From Saprospiraceae bacterium (GTDB lineage Bacteria; Bacteroidota; Bacteroidia; Chitinophagales; Saprospiraceae), in NCBI GenBank assembly GCA_018057925.1, contig JAGPCT010000002.1:108646-172645 (forward strand): a stretch of DNA of 64,000 nt, in the 5' to 3' direction. The position numbers were made by a program, and so were the translations under genes. This document shows positions 45,054 to 54,389 of the stretch, one piece after another. Each line of letters begins with the position of its first letter. Positions within the stretch are counted from its first letter, which is position 1. The notes under the pieces are model-generated. The model saw only the letters and a program-made list of their open reading frames with translations, ran no database searches and was not told the origin of the DNA.

Positions 45054-45356
45054 ATGAAAATTACAATTGAAGCGGATCAGTTTAAGGCTGATAACAGTTT
45101 GACTGAATTTATTGAGAAGAAATTGTCCAAATTAGATACCTTCTATGATAGGATTATTGATGCTCATGTCATTTTGAAGCTAGAAAATTCAGGACAGGTT
45201 CGAGACAAGGTGATTGATATTATTTTAAATATTCCCGGAGATACACTGGTTGTCAAAGAGAGTGATAAAACTTTTGAAAATGCAGCGGATAAAGGTATTG
45301 ATAACTTAAAGAGAAAGCTGATTAAGAAAAAAGAAAAGATGCGTGAAGCGCATTAA
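45054..45356 (+). CDS. hpf: Ribosome hibernation-promoting factor HPF/RaiA
   Basis: This is a 100-residue short-form protein, MKITIEADQFKADNSLTEFIEKKLSKLD, with ADKGIDNLKRKLIKKKEK at the C-terminus. It binds the decoding centre of idle ribosomes. It ends the rpsU-xerC-hpf unit, followed by a strong terminator. Confidence 0.93.
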   Translation: MKITIEADQFKADNSLTEFIEKKLSKLDTFYDRIIDAHVILKLENSGQVRDKVIDIILNIPGDTLVVKESDKTFENAADKGIDNLKRKLIKKKEKMREAH

Positions 45357-45363
45357 GCTAAAT

Positions 45364-45399
45364 AAAAGGGGCTGCTTTGATAGGCAGCCCTTTTTTATT
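45364..45399 (+). terminator. Intrinsic terminator of the rpsU-xerC-hpf unit
   Basis: A GGGCTGC / GCAGCCC stem with flanking A and T runs is followed by six T on the plus strand. It lies 10 bases past the hpf stop. Confidence 0.9.
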
Positions 45400-45437
45400 T
45401 TATGCGAGTCGAATATTGATTTCGCAATTATTCCAGT

Positions 45438-45451
45438 CGAATTTGGGTTAA
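45438..45451. repeat. Solo right terminus of the cloverleaf repeat
   Basis: TCGAATTTGGGTTA matches the right end GAATTTGGGTTAA of copy E without an attached core. It contains the stop codon of the following minus-strand gene. Confidence 0.5.
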
Positions 45452-46134
45452 TTTTTATAAAATTTAGATACGCCCATTTTCCCATTATAGAATGACATCA
45501 TCATATAATACGTACCTGGAATCAGGTTGTTTACTGGGATTAGACCTTTGTTGTAAGATAGTACTTCTTTTACTATACGTCCTTCCGTATTATAAAATAT
45601 GATATTTTTGACGGCTTCTTTAGAATCCAATTGAACGTAATCAGAACTTGGATTCGGGAATATTTTAACTGTTTCTACATTTTCAATTCTGGAGAAACCG
45701 GCTGCAATAGCAGAGCAATCAGAGCCATTAAAGAAGTAATGAGCTACGTCGTCATCGTGATCTGCACCTTCTTCCTTTACAGTGATGGTATAATAACCAC
45801 AAGTATCTTGTCCATTAGGGCGGAAGAGTAATTTAAGAAGGGTATTACCTCCACCAGGAATTTCAATCGTTTTGGATTGAATTTTATCAGTATAGCAGAG
45901 TATATTGTCACAAACTTGAGAGTTACTCCATTGAGAGCCTTTAAAAATAGTTTTTTGTGTCCAACGCATTACTTTAGTTTCAGTAGTGGTGTTATATCCA
46001 AAGTTTTGGATATAGTTTTCAAATTCATCTTTGATGACTGTTGTTGACATGGAGTCATTCTGAACCTTAAAGGTTTGAGAAAAAGAAATAGTAGAAAATA
46101 GCAACATGGCTAATAAAAATGTAAAAAACCTCAT
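45448..46134 (-). CDS. Small secreted protein with T9SS sorting domain
   Basis: This is a 228-residue protein. The signal peptide ends TISFSQ. A central domain of unknown function has paired cysteines (Cys in SQVCDNILCY, DTCGYY, SDCSA) and an acidic HDDD patch. A type A T9SS domain ends the protein (VKIFPNPSSDYVQLDS, then LIPGTYYMMMSF, ending KFYKN). It is exported to the surface or medium. The TAA stop lies in a repeat terminus. Function unknown. Confidence 0.8.
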   Translation of the reverse strand: MRFFTFLLAMLLFSTISFSQTFKVQNDSMSTTVIKDEFENYIQNFGYNTTTETKVMRWTQKTIFKGSQWSNSQVCDNILCYTDKIQSKTIEIPGGGNTLLKLLFRPNGQDTCGYYTITVKEEGADHDDDVAHYFFNGSDCSAIAAGFSRIENVETVKIFPNPSSDYVQLDSKEAVKNIIFYNTEGRIVKEVLSYNKGLIPVNNLIPGTYYMMMSFYNGKMGVSKFYKN

Positions 46135-46271
46135 AATAAATAGTTGAAGAAAAATAAATATATGATTAATGCTGCAAAGGTAAACAATATAATTGTGTAG
46201 TAAAAATTCCTTTATAAGAAATAAATACGGTTTATTGTTAAGATAGTGTTATAAGAATTGGGACAATGTCT

Positions 46272-47015
46272 TTATGATGGGACTTTTATGTTGTTTACGA
46301 GCCTTTGGATGCGATTGAAATCTGATTCGTAATAATCGTTTTCGTCCAGATCGCCGCCTGTACTGAGGTTTACTTCGCGATTAAAGTGAGTTGAAGAGCT
46401 TTTAACTTTATTTTTGAGGGATGCGTGGAACTCTTTAGCTCCGGTAAATGAGGCTAATTGTAAGATATTATTTTCGTTAACTCCGCAGCCCGGCATAATC
46501 GTGATTTTGCCTTTGCTTTCACTTACGAGTTTTTTTATTAAAAACCGACCGTCGATGACATTGTTTTTCTGACCTGAGGTAAGGATTCGATTTATTTTAA
46601 GGTCAATGAGGGTTTGCATTGATTTTATAGGGTCATAGGATATGTCGAAGGCGCGATGAAAGGTAACATCAAGATTTTCTGAATGTGATTTTAAGGTTTG
46701 TATGATGTCAACATCAATCAAGCCTTCCTGGGTAAGCGCACCGATCACGACACCACTGACACCTATTTCTTTACAAAAAAGAATGTCATCCACCATTATT
46801 TTTACTTCTTCTTTCGAATAAATAAAATCTCCGCTTCGGGGTCTGATGAGTACAAAAATGGGTATTTCCAGTGCAGACTTGACTTGTCTAATCAAGCCTG
46901 CACTGGGCGTAATACCGCCTATTTCAAGGCTGGCACATAATTCAATGCGGGATGCGCCTGCTTTTTGGGCATTCAGAGCTGATTGGAGACTATTTGCAGC
47001 GATTTCTATTAGCAT
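46272..47015 (-). CDS. cutC: CutC family protein
   Basis: This is a 247-residue TIM-barrel protein. It has the clear CutC sequence: LIEIAANSLQSALNAQKAGASRIELCASLEIGGITPS, FVLIRPRSGDFIYS, and VTFHRAFD with LTSGQKNNV. Historically linked to copper tolerance, its enzymatic role is unclear. It is 62 bases downstream of the superoxide dismutase gene on the same strand, consistent with a metal or oxidative stress theme. Confidence 0.93.
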   Translation of the reverse strand: MLIEIAANSLQSALNAQKAGASRIELCASLEIGGITPSAGLIRQVKSALEIPIFVLIRPRSGDFIYSKEEVKIMVDDILFCKEIGVSGVVIGALTQEGLIDVDIIQTLKSHSENLDVTFHRAFDISYDPIKSMQTLIDLKINRILTSGQKNNVIDGRFLIKKLVSESKGKITIMPGCGVNENNILQLASFTGAKEFHASLKNKVKSSSTHFNREVNLSTGGDLDENDYYESDFNRIQRLVNNIKVPS

Positions 47016-47077
47016 ATCTTAGAATATATTCAAAGCATTATCTTAGGTACGGGCGAAATAGTCTGTCTGATAATTAT

Positions 47078-47701
47078 TTATTTGAAATATTCAGTGGATT
47101 GAACCAATCGGCTGTTTACTTCATCCCAATCTATCACATTGAAGAATGCATCAATATATTCAGGTCGACGATTCTGGTACTTTAGATAATATGCGTGTTC
47201 CCACACATCAATTGCTAAAAGTGGAAAACCTTTTACACCGCATACTTCCTTACCCATCAGAGGGTTATCTTGATTGGGTGTGGAGCATATTTCAAAAGAG
47301 CCGTCTTCTAAAACGACAAGCCACGCCCATCCTGAGCCAAATCGAGTGGCAGCAGCATTGCTGAAAGCTTCTTTAAACTTATCAAAAGATGACCATTTTT
47401 TGTTAATTCCGTCTAAGGCATCACCACTTGGATGTGTGCCATTGGGTGAGAGTAATTTCCAAAAAAGAGAGTGGTTATAGTGACCTCCTCCATTGTTGCG
47501 AATTGCCGGAGTGGCTTTGTTGATATTTTTTAGAATGTCTTCAATTGACATATTTTCAAACTCAGTCCCTTCAATTGCTTTGTTTAAATTGTTGACATAT
47601 CCTTGGTGGTGCTTCGTATGATGGATGTGCATTGTCTCTGCATCAATATATGGTTGAAGGCCATCATATTCATAACTTAAAGCGGGAAGTGTAAATGACA
47701 T
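47078..47701 (-). CDS. Fe/Mn superoxide dismutase
   Basis: This is a 207-residue enzyme. The metal ligands appear as His27 ([16 protein letters not shown]), His in [11 protein letters not shown], and Asp and His in [18 protein letters not shown]. It detoxifies superoxide in the cytoplasm. Metal choice (Fe, Mn or cambialistic) cannot be fixed by eye. Confidence 0.95.
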   Translation of the reverse strand: MSFTLPALSYEYDGLQPYIDAETMHIHHTKHHQGYVNNLNKAIEGTEFENMSIEDILKNINKATPAIRNNGGGHYNHSLFWKLLSPNGTHPSGDALDGINKKWSSFDKFKEAFSNAAATRFGSGWAWLVVLEDGSFEICSTPNQDNPLMGKEVCGVKGFPLLAIDVWEHAYYLKYQNRRPEYIDAFFNVIDWDEVNSRLVQSTEYFK

Positions 47702-47784
47702 ATTGTAAAAATTTAATGTTAATTTAATAAAATTTCGAACTATCGTAAAAGTGAATTTTCAGATAGTAAACCGTGTTTGCCAGA

Positions 47785-48987
47785 TTAAAGTTTAGGGAAA
47801 CATAAGAAATATTTTATAACTATCGTATTTCCCATCGGATAATCAGAGACGCTTGAAAAAGGTTGGATGGTGTTGTTTTTTAAGAGAACCATTATTTCAT
47901 CCTTTTGACTATTATACATTTCATTTGTTTCAGAACCATGGAAGACAAGGTTTTTGGCATGATTTATGTCCAGATTAAATTTATTGGCAACACGGTGTAT
48001 TATGTCATTAATTTCCTCTGTGGAGAAGGGCTTTTTGTCCAATTCTAATTTGAATATTTTCCTATTTAATAAAGCATTGGCTAAAAAAGATAAGGCTTTG
48101 TCTTTGCTTTCCGCAAATTGCTTAATGGCCCACCATAAGTCATAGTCATCAATTTTAAGAAAATGTTGAAGCATTTCTTGATAATCTTCATGATTTCTTT
48201 TGACCATAAAATAAGCTAAATGGGGAGAAATTGAAAAATGTTCTCCCTGTGAGAAAACTTCTTTTGCTTGATTAAGACACTGAATGAGCATGTGTTCTGA
48301 TGCCAAAACAGTTTTGTGTAGATAAACTTGCCAATACATCAGCCTCCTTGCCATGAGGAAATTTTCGACAGAATAAAGACCTTTTTCCTGAATGACAAGT
48401 TGATTGTTGACAACAGTCATCATTTTGATGATTCTATCATATCCAATTTTCCCTTCTGCAACACCCGTAAAAAAGGAATCTCTGTTCAGGTAGTCCATTC
48501 GATCAAGATCCAGCTGCCCCGAAACTAATTGATGTAAAAATTTTTTGGGATGCTGGTCCGTAAATATTTGAATTGCAGTATCCAAAGCTCCATGAAATTC
48601 ATCATTCATTTTATTCATGATAGTGAGCGTCAGGTCTTCATGGTGCTGTCCTGTCAAAGTGTGTTCCAGTACATGACTGAAAGGTCCATGTCCGATATCG
48701 TGCATTAAAATAGCTAAAAGCAGTCCTGTCGCTTCATCTTCTGTTATTTTTACACCTTTAATTTCGAGCATATCGAGAGATTCAAGTGCTAAGTGCATAG
48801 CACCGATAGCATGATGGAATCGGGTATGGTTGGCTCCCGGATACACAAGATTGGCCAATCCTGCTTGACTGATTCTTCTAAGTCGTTGAAAATATGGATG
48901 TTCTAAAATGTCAAAGATGATACCATCCGGAATATTAATCATTCCATAAACCGGGTCATTGATAATTTTTTTATATTTGAATTGCAT
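47785..48987 (-). CDS. HD-superfamily phosphohydrolase
   Basis: This is a 400-residue HD-domain protein. The metal residues occur in RFHHAIGAMHLA, LAILMHDIGHGPFSHVLEH and SGQLDLDRMDYLNRDSFFTGV. It is of the SAMHD1/YdhJ-like dNTPase or nucleotidase group. The substrate is not established. It is 83 bases upstream of the SOD gene on the same strand. Confidence 0.9.
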   Translation of the reverse strand: MQFKYKKIINDPVYGMINIPDGIIFDILEHPYFQRLRRISQAGLANLVYPGANHTRFHHAIGAMHLALESLDMLEIKGVKITEDEATGLLLAILMHDIGHGPFSHVLEHTLTGQHHEDLTLTIMNKMNDEFHGALDTAIQIFTDQHPKKFLHQLVSGQLDLDRMDYLNRDSFFTGVAEGKIGYDRIIKMMTVVNNQLVIQEKGLYSVENFLMARRLMYWQVYLHKTVLASEHMLIQCLNQAKEVFSQGEHFSISPHLAYFMVKRNHEDYQEMLQHFLKIDDYDLWWAIKQFAESKDKALSFLANALLNRKIFKLELDKKPFSTEEINDIIHRVANKFNLDINHAKNLVFHGSETNEMYNSQKDEIMVLLKNNTIQPFSSVSDYPMGNTIVIKYFLCFPKL

Positions 48988-49365
48988 CCAATTGTATTAA
49001 TTGATTGTAAAGGTAATAGGAGTAATACTTTTATCAAGTTTTTGCAAAATAAAAAATTCGTTTTTTTTAAAATTCTATTTTCGAAGGATGAAAGTTGAAT
49101 CCAGAAAAGTTTTAGCCCAAATTCCTCGTATAGAAACAATTGTAACTTTAAATGAATAACGGATTAAAAAGAACGCTTCCAAAGGTAAATACAGCAAATG
49201 TGAACTATGTTAAACAAATATCACATTTTGATATTCATATTATTGTATCTTACATGAGGGATAAAACTTAAATATTTATAAAATTTTAAATATTATCGAC
49301 TTTATTTGTAGTAAAATAAGAAAACAAGCGTTAGATACAAGAAAAAACTTAGTTAGGTAGAAAAT
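48988..49365. other. Gap between the HD phosphohydrolase and porX
   Basis: No gene is supported in this divergent promoter region. It contains a fragment resembling the left repeat end (TTAGCCCAAATTCC at 49112-49125) and an interrupted palindrome AAATGTGA / TCACATTT (49196-49203, 49221-49228). Confidence 0.5.
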
Positions 49366-50928
49366 ATGGATAAAATAAAAATTCTTTGGGTGGATGATGA
49401 GATTGAGACATTAAAGCCACAAATTTTATTTTTAGAACAAAAAGGATACGAAGTTACGGCTTTGTCCAACGGATATGATGCTATTGAAGAATTTGAGGGT
49501 GCAAACGACTTCGATGCTGTTTTTTTAGATGAAAGTATGCCTGGTATATCCGGTTTAGAAACATTAACTCGTCTGAAAGCAATAAAGTCGGGTGTCCCTA
49601 TTGTAATGATAACCAAGAATGAGGAAGAGCATATTATGGAGGAGGCTATAGGCTCACAAATTGCAGATTATTTAATAAAACCTGTAAATCCCAATCAGAT
49701 TTTACTCTCTTTAAAGCGAATAATGGATGAGAAAAGATTGATTCGCGAAAAGACTTCGAGTGATTATCAGCAAGATTTTAGGCAGATTTTTATGCAGATC
49801 AATAGTGGTTTGGATTTTAATGAGTGGGTTGATGTGTATAAGAAGATCGTTAATTGGGAAATTAAACTTGACCATAGCCAATCCTTAGAGATGAGTGAGA
49901 TATTGGCAACGCAGAAAGGGGAAGCCAATACCGGATTTTGCAAATTTGTTGATCGAAATTATATGGATTGGTTGGATAAGAATAATAAAGATGCACCTAT
50001 TATGTCTTATAACTTGTTAAGAGAGAAGGTGTTTCCCTTTGTAGATGATCAGGTTCCAACAGTTATTGTATTAATGGATAATTTGAGGTATGATCAATGG
50101 AAAGTTATTGAGCCTATCATCGAAGAATGCTATAAAGTGGAATCTGAAGATTATTTTTTCAGTATTTTACCTACAGCAACCCAATACAGCCGGAATGCGA
50201 TATTTGCAGGTATGATGCCGAGTGAGATTGAAAAGAAGTATCCTGATTTGTGGAAAAATGATGCTGATGAAGGCGGAAAGAATCTTAGTGAGTCGGTGTT
50301 TTTGGGAGATCAGATAAATAGGTTGTTTAGAAAACCCATTAAACATGAATACATAAAGATAACCAATGTATCGAATGGTAAGGCATTGGCCGATAACATT
50401 ATGAATCTTATGAATAATGATTTAAGTGTAATTGTGTATAATTTTATTGATATGTTGTCTCATGCCAGGACGGAGATGGAGGTTCTAAAGGAACTTGCTG
50501 ATGACGAGAAAGCATATCGTTCTTTGACGAGGTCATGGTTTATTCATTCACCACTTTGGCTTGCATTACAGAGGTTGTCAGAGAAAGCCGTACAATTATT
50601 TATTATTACAGATCATGGATCCATTAAAGTTGGCACTCCTTCGAGGGTCATTGGAGATAGAGAGACTACAACCAACTTGCGCTATAAGGTAGGTAAAAAC
50701 CTTAATTATGTGTCTAATGATGTAATCGATTATAAAGATCCTGCCAAAGTCTATTTACCAAGGCCGCATGTGAGCTCCTCCTTTATATTTGCAAAAGAAG
50801 ATAAGTTCTTTTTATATCCCAATAATTATAATTATTACAACAATTATTACAAGGATACTTTTCAACATGGTGGCGTATCATTAGAAGAGGTGGTGTGTCC
50901 TGCAATTCGATTGAAATCAAGGGGATAA
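49366..50928 (+). CDS. porX: PorX: response regulator with PglZ domain
   Basis: This is a 520-residue protein. The receiver domain (residues 1-120) has Asp10-Asp11, phospho-acceptor Asp55 (AVFLDESMPG), Thr83 and Lys105. The C-terminal PglZ/alkaline-phosphatase-like domain has VIVLMDNLRYDQWKVIE and FIITDHGSIKVGTPS. This is the architecture of PorX, the response regulator that works with PorY and SigP to control T9SS genes and hydrolyses cyclic oligonucleotides in known examples. The porP-gldKLMN targets lie 11 kb away. The PorY kinase is not in the window. Confidence 0.92.
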   Translation: MDKIKILWVDDEIETLKPQILFLEQKGYEVTALSNGYDAIEEFEGANDFDAVFLDESMPGISGLETLTRLKAIKSGVPIVMITKNEEEHIMEEAIGSQIADYLIKPVNPNQILLSLKRIMDEKRLIREKTSSDYQQDFRQIFMQINSGLDFNEWVDVYKKIVNWEIKLDHSQSLEMSEILATQKGEANTGFCKFVDRNYMDWLDKNNKDAPIMSYNLLREKVFPFVDDQVPTVIVLMDNLRYDQWKVIEPIIEECYKVESEDYFFSILPTATQYSRNAIFAGMMPSEIEKKYPDLWKNDADEGGKNLSESVFLGDQINRLFRKPIKHEYIKITNVSNGKALADNIMNLMNNDLSVIVYNFIDMLSHARTEMEVLKELADDEKAYRSLTRSWFIHSPLWLALQRLSEKAVQLFIITDHGSIKVGTPSRVIGDRETTTNLRYKVGKNLNYVSNDVIDYKDPAKVYLPRPHVSSSFIFAKEDKFFLYPNNYNYYNNYYKDTFQHGGVSLEEVVCPAIRLKSRG

Positions 50929-50958
50929 GCAGTTGAGAGGAATGCACTTTGAAATAAT

Positions 50959-51054
50959 ATGGAAAAGGATCAGGGACGTTTAAAACCAGAATTCATCAAA
51001 CGAGGTTTTACTAAACCGGAGCGTGTTGATAATGAGGATATGACCGATGAGTGA
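50959..51054 (+). CDS. Possible 31-residue small protein
   Basis: A short ATG frame of 31 charged residues (begins MEKDQGRLKPEF, ends NEDMTDE) lies 30 bases after porX. There is no recognised family or independent signal. It may be noncoding. Confidence 0.2.
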   Translation: MEKDQGRLKPEFIKRGFTKPERVDNEDMTDE

Positions 51055-51200
51055 ATAGTTTTCGCATTTATCAATGTCGGAATTGAGGTTAAAAGTGGGA
51101 AATGGTCTAAAAAACTTACCAAATTAGCTTGGTTTGTGGATGGAGTATAATTTTTGGTAATTATTATGGATAAAATATTTCTGTAATGATGTCAATACAT

Positions 51201-51208
51201 TATCTTTG
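51201..51208 (+). promoter_or_regulatory. -7 box directly abutting the guaB start codon
   Basis: TATCTTTG is an exact TAnnTTTG match and ends three bases before ATG 51212. Transcription from it would give a nearly leaderless guaB mRNA. Confidence 0.5.
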
Positions 51209-51211
51209 CAC

Positions 51212-52693
51212 ATGGAAAATAGAAATAATTTTGAAGATAAATTTGGAGAAAAGGGACTAACCTTTGATGATGTACTCCTTGTTCCTGCACATTCTCAAGT
51301 TTTACCTCGTGAGACGGAATTAAAAACTAAACTTTCTGAAAAAATCACCATCAATGTTCCGATAATTTCGGCGGCCATGGACACGGTCACTGAAAAAGCG
51401 CTTGCTATCAGTATTGCCCAGCAAGGTGGAATTGGGATAATCCACAAAAATATGAGCATCGAAGCTCAAGCTGAACAAGTACGTAGTGTAAAAAGGTCGG
51501 AAAGCGGTATGATATTAGATCCGATAACACTCAGGGAAGATGCGACAATAGGGGATGCATTGGCGTTAATGGCAGAGAATAAGATAGGCGGAATCCCCAT
51601 CATAGATCATCAGCAAAAGTTGAAGGGTATTTTAACAAATAGGGATTTGCGCTTTGAGAGGTCTCCTTCCAGACCGGTTGTAGAAGTAATGACTAAGGAA
51701 GGCTTAGTAACAGCCCCAAAGGGCACAGATCTTCACCATGCGAGGAGTATATTGCAGACGCATAAAATTGAAAAGCTGCCAGTAGTGGATCAGGAAGGCA
51801 ATTTGATGGGTTTGATAACCTATCGTGATATTATGAAGCTTAAAGATTTTCCAAATGCCAGCAAAGACTCATTTGGTCGACTTCTTGTTGGAGCTGCTGT
51901 GGGCGTGGCACCTGATACAGAAGAACGAATGGATGCTTTAATAAAAATGGATGTTGATGTAATCATTATAGATACAGCACATGGACATTCACAAGGTGTA
52001 ATTGACACGGTAAGAAGGTTTAGAAAGCAGTTTTCAGATATACAATTGATAGCTGGAAATGTTGCAACGGCTGAAGGTGCCAAAGCACTGGCAAATGCAG
52101 GAGTCAATGGGATAAAAGTAGGTATAGGTCCGGGAAGTATCTGTACGACAAGAGTGGTTACTGGAGTTGGCGTCCCGCAATTGACAGCAATTTACAATGT
52201 GTCTAATGCACTGAAAGGGAGTGGAATTCCGGTGATTGGTGATGGAGGAATACGATATACCGGCGATATCGTCAAAGCTATAGCAAGTGGGGCAGACTCG
52301 GTTATGTTGGGGTCCTTATTAGCGGGAGTAGAGGAGTCGCCCGGCGAAACAATTATTTTAGATGGGCGAAAGTTTAAGTCATATCGGGGTATGGGCTCAC
52401 TTGGAGCAATGCAATCCGGTTCGAAAGATCGTTACTTTCAAGACGTCGAAGAGGATGTTAAAAAATTAGTTCCGGAAGGTATTGAAGGGATGGTGCCGTA
52501 TAAGGGTCTTCTTTCTGAAGTGATTTATCAATATATTGGTGGATTGCGAGCAGGAATGGGATATTGTGGAGCTGCCAACATCGAAAGTTTGAAAGCAGCA
52601 AAATTTGTTCAGATTTCTGCCGCCGGGATGAATGAAAGTCATCCACATAATATCAATATAACGAAAGAATCGCCCAATTATAGTAGGCGATAA
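51212..52693 (+). CDS. guaB: Inosine-5'-monophosphate dehydrogenase
   Basis: The product has 493 residues from ATG 51212 (TTG 51206 is inside the -7 box). It oxidises IMP to XMP in GTP synthesis. It shows the barrel start [20 protein letters not shown], two CBS domains (about residues 95-215), the catalytic loop [15 protein letters not shown] with the active Cys, the [14 protein letters not shown] phosphate site, and the flap RYFQDVEE. The length is normal. Confidence 0.97.
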   Translation: MENRNNFEDKFGEKGLTFDDVLLVPAHSQVLPRETELKTKLSEKITINVPIISAAMDTVTEKALAISIAQQGGIGIIHKNMSIEAQAEQVRSVKRSESGMILDPITLREDATIGDALALMAENKIGGIPIIDHQQKLKGILTNRDLRFERSPSRPVVEVMTKEGLVTAPKGTDLHHARSILQTHKIEKLPVVDQEGNLMGLITYRDIMKLKDFPNASKDSFGRLLVGAAVGVAPDTEERMDALIKMDVDVIIIDTAHGHSQGVIDTVRRFRKQFSDIQLIAGNVATAEGAKALANAGVNGIKVGIGPGSICTTRVVTGVGVPQLTAIYNVSNALKGSGIPVIGDGGIRYTGDIVKAIASGADSVMLGSLLAGVEESPGETIILDGRKFKSYRGMGSLGAMQSGSKDRYFQDVEEDVKKLVPEGIEGMVPYKGLLSEVIYQYIGGLRAGMGYCGAANIESLKAAKFVQISAAGMNESHPHNINITKESPNYSRR

Positions 52694-52737
52694 TCGGGAT
52701 AAGTTGATACCTGTCTCTGGAAATTTACTTACGAATT

Positions 52738-53556
52738 ATGATTAATTTATCCGTAATTAAATATTTGATATTCATAGGATTATTGTCCATAATTAGTGTG
52801 GCAAAAGGACAAGGATGGAGTATTGATAGTACTTTCAAGCATGTTTTGGTCAATCATATTGAGGTGGATCCATTAGGAAACTTGTACACTGTGACCAAGG
52901 ATGGGCAGATTACGAAGTTCAAGGATATCGGACAACCATGGTACACATATACCAATAATCGTTTTGGCTTGCTAAGTGAATTTGATGCGGGAAACCCTTT
53001 TCTGCTATTGGCATATTATGCACAGTATCAAATTGTTGTATTATTGGATAATACGCTATCAGAAACGGGTAGGATTCAGTTAGGGAATATAGGTTTGGGA
53101 AATATCCGAGCGGTAACGCTTAGTGATGACAATAATATTTGGGTATTGGACGAAGAGGGTAGAAGGGTGTTGAAAATAGGCACTGATGGTCGGATGATAT
53201 TGGAAGGAGTGCCATACATGGGTTTTTCCTTTGATTCAAATAAAGATATACGAATCATACAAAGGGGCAGATATTTATATGTTATTCAGCCGGATTCCCC
53301 AATACAGGTATTTGACTTTTTTGGAAAATGGGTAAAACAAATTGATTTAGAAGGCTTGCAAACAGTTGTATTTATTGATGATAATATATATTATACAGTT
53401 AAAGGGTATTTGAAGACATACAATATTGCCTATCCGGGTATGGAATCACACCAAGAATGGCCTTTAGATGATTTTAAGTTGATTCGGTTTGATGCAGTAC
53501 ATCGTAAGTTAATTGGAGTGGATGACGCTTTTAGGATAGGTTTTCTTATTATGTAA
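52738..53556 (+). CDS. Secreted beta-propeller-like protein of unknown function
   Basis: This is a 272-residue protein. The signal peptide ends SVAKGQG. The body is made of NHL/beta-propeller-like blades with repeats such as HIEVDPLGNLYTVTKDGQITKF and AVTLSDDNNIWVLDEEGRRVLKI. There is no T9SS sorting domain. It is probably periplasmic or surface-associated. It lies 44 bases after guaB and may be transcribed with it. Confidence 0.75.
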   Translation: MINLSVIKYLIFIGLLSIISVAKGQGWSIDSTFKHVLVNHIEVDPLGNLYTVTKDGQITKFKDIGQPWYTYTNNRFGLLSEFDAGNPFLLLAYYAQYQIVVLLDNTLSETGRIQLGNIGLGNIRAVTLSDDNNIWVLDEEGRRVLKIGTDGRMILEGVPYMGFSFDSNKDIRIIQRGRYLYVIQPDSPIQVFDFFGKWVKQIDLEGLQTVVFIDDNIYYTVKGYLKTYNIAYPGMESHQEWPLDDFKLIRFDAVHRKLIGVDDAFRIGFLIM

Positions 53557-53963
53557 GGGAGTTGAAATAATATTAATAATACCATAGACATGATATGGGT
53601 ACTTGTAATAGTCCCACTATGATTTATCTTTACAATCTACCGTAGACTCAATGAGGGTAGATCTGAATCATAAGAAAATATCATTGGTTCAAGGACTATG
53701 AAACTACAACTATCAGCACCCCTATCACAGATAAGCTTGAAAGTGAAATAAAGTTGCCGATAAATGATTTGGATATATGAATATGAATAGATAAATTTGT
53801 ATTTGGGATTATTGCAAGTATGCAGAAAGCTACGGAAAGTTCAGGGACTTCTTACTGTAGGCATTTAAGTAAACAAATCGGGGATTATGCCTCATATTGA
53901 ACGACAATTACTCTCATCCTTTCGTTATCATCGTTCGACATGTGCTTTGCGAATTTCCAATAA
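53557..53963. other. Intergenic stretch before the tandem repeat
   Basis: No supported gene. A segment around 53876-53915 (ATCGGGGATTATGCCTCATA) loosely resembles the P3-P4 junction of the cloverleaf repeat and may be a worn remnant. Confidence 0.4.
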
Positions 53964-54031
53964 ATAAAATATTACATAAAATATTACATAAAATATTACA
54001 TAAAATATTACATAAAATATTACATAAAATA
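53964..54031 (+). repeat. 12-bp tandem repeat upstream of the immunity-like gene
   Basis: ATAAAATATTAC occurs five times perfectly (53964-54023), followed by a partial unit that runs into an AT dinucleotide tract ending just before ATG 54039. Copy number could vary by slippage and change promoter spacing. Confidence 0.9.
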
Positions 54032-54038
54032 TATATAT

Positions 54039-54389
54039 ATGGGAGCATTAATTATAATTGCAATTTCTTTTGCAGTATATTTCTTGCCATCAATTGTAGG
54101 AAGAAATAAAGAAAATTCGGCTTCAATAATACTTTTAAATTTATTCCTTGGATGGACTTTTGTTGGATGGGTTGTAGCTTTAGTATGGGCAGTTTCTAAA
54201 GACGACAACACAAAACATTATTTATTAAAAATTCAAGCAGAGCAAAGAAATACACTCAATAAAATAAGCGACAAAAATACAAATATAAGTATTTCTGTTT
54301 CTGATGAGATACGAAAATTAAATGACCTAAAAAATCAAGGTTTAATATCAGAAGAAGAGTTTGAACAGCTTAGAAAAAAACTTTTATAA
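54039..54389 (+). CDS. Superinfection-immunity-like membrane protein with SHOCT domain
   Basis: This is a 116-residue protein. Two N-terminal hydrophobic helices (residues 2-16 and 29-51: FLPSIVGRNKE then LFLGWTFVGWVVALVWAVS) match the pattern of the phage T4 Imm-like superinfection immunity family. A short coiled region follows. The C-terminal 25 residues are a SHOCT motif (KLNDLKNQGLISEEEFEQLRKKLL). The family name comes from a phage protein that blocks DNA entry, but most bacterial members are untested. It stands alone next to a variable-looking tandem repeat. Confidence 0.8.
   Translation: MGALIIIAISFAVYFLPSIVGRNKENSASIILLNLFLGWTFVGWVVALVWAVSKDDNTKHYLLKIQAEQRNTLNKISDKNTNISISVSDEIRKLNDLKNQGLISEEEFEQLRKKLL

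Noticed and set aside
49366..50928. PglZ domain suggesting a BREX or Pgl phage-defence system
   Set aside because: The protein has an N-terminal receiver domain and no brx/pgl neighbours. Its architecture and T9SS context fit PorX.
53964..54023. Tandem repeat as a CRISPR array
   Set aside because: The 12-bp units are directly contiguous with no spacers and no cas genes are present.
53897..54109. 70-codon open frame with HKIL repeats
   Set aside because: The repeats are a by-product of the 12-bp DNA tandem repeat. The true gene starts at 54039 in another frame.
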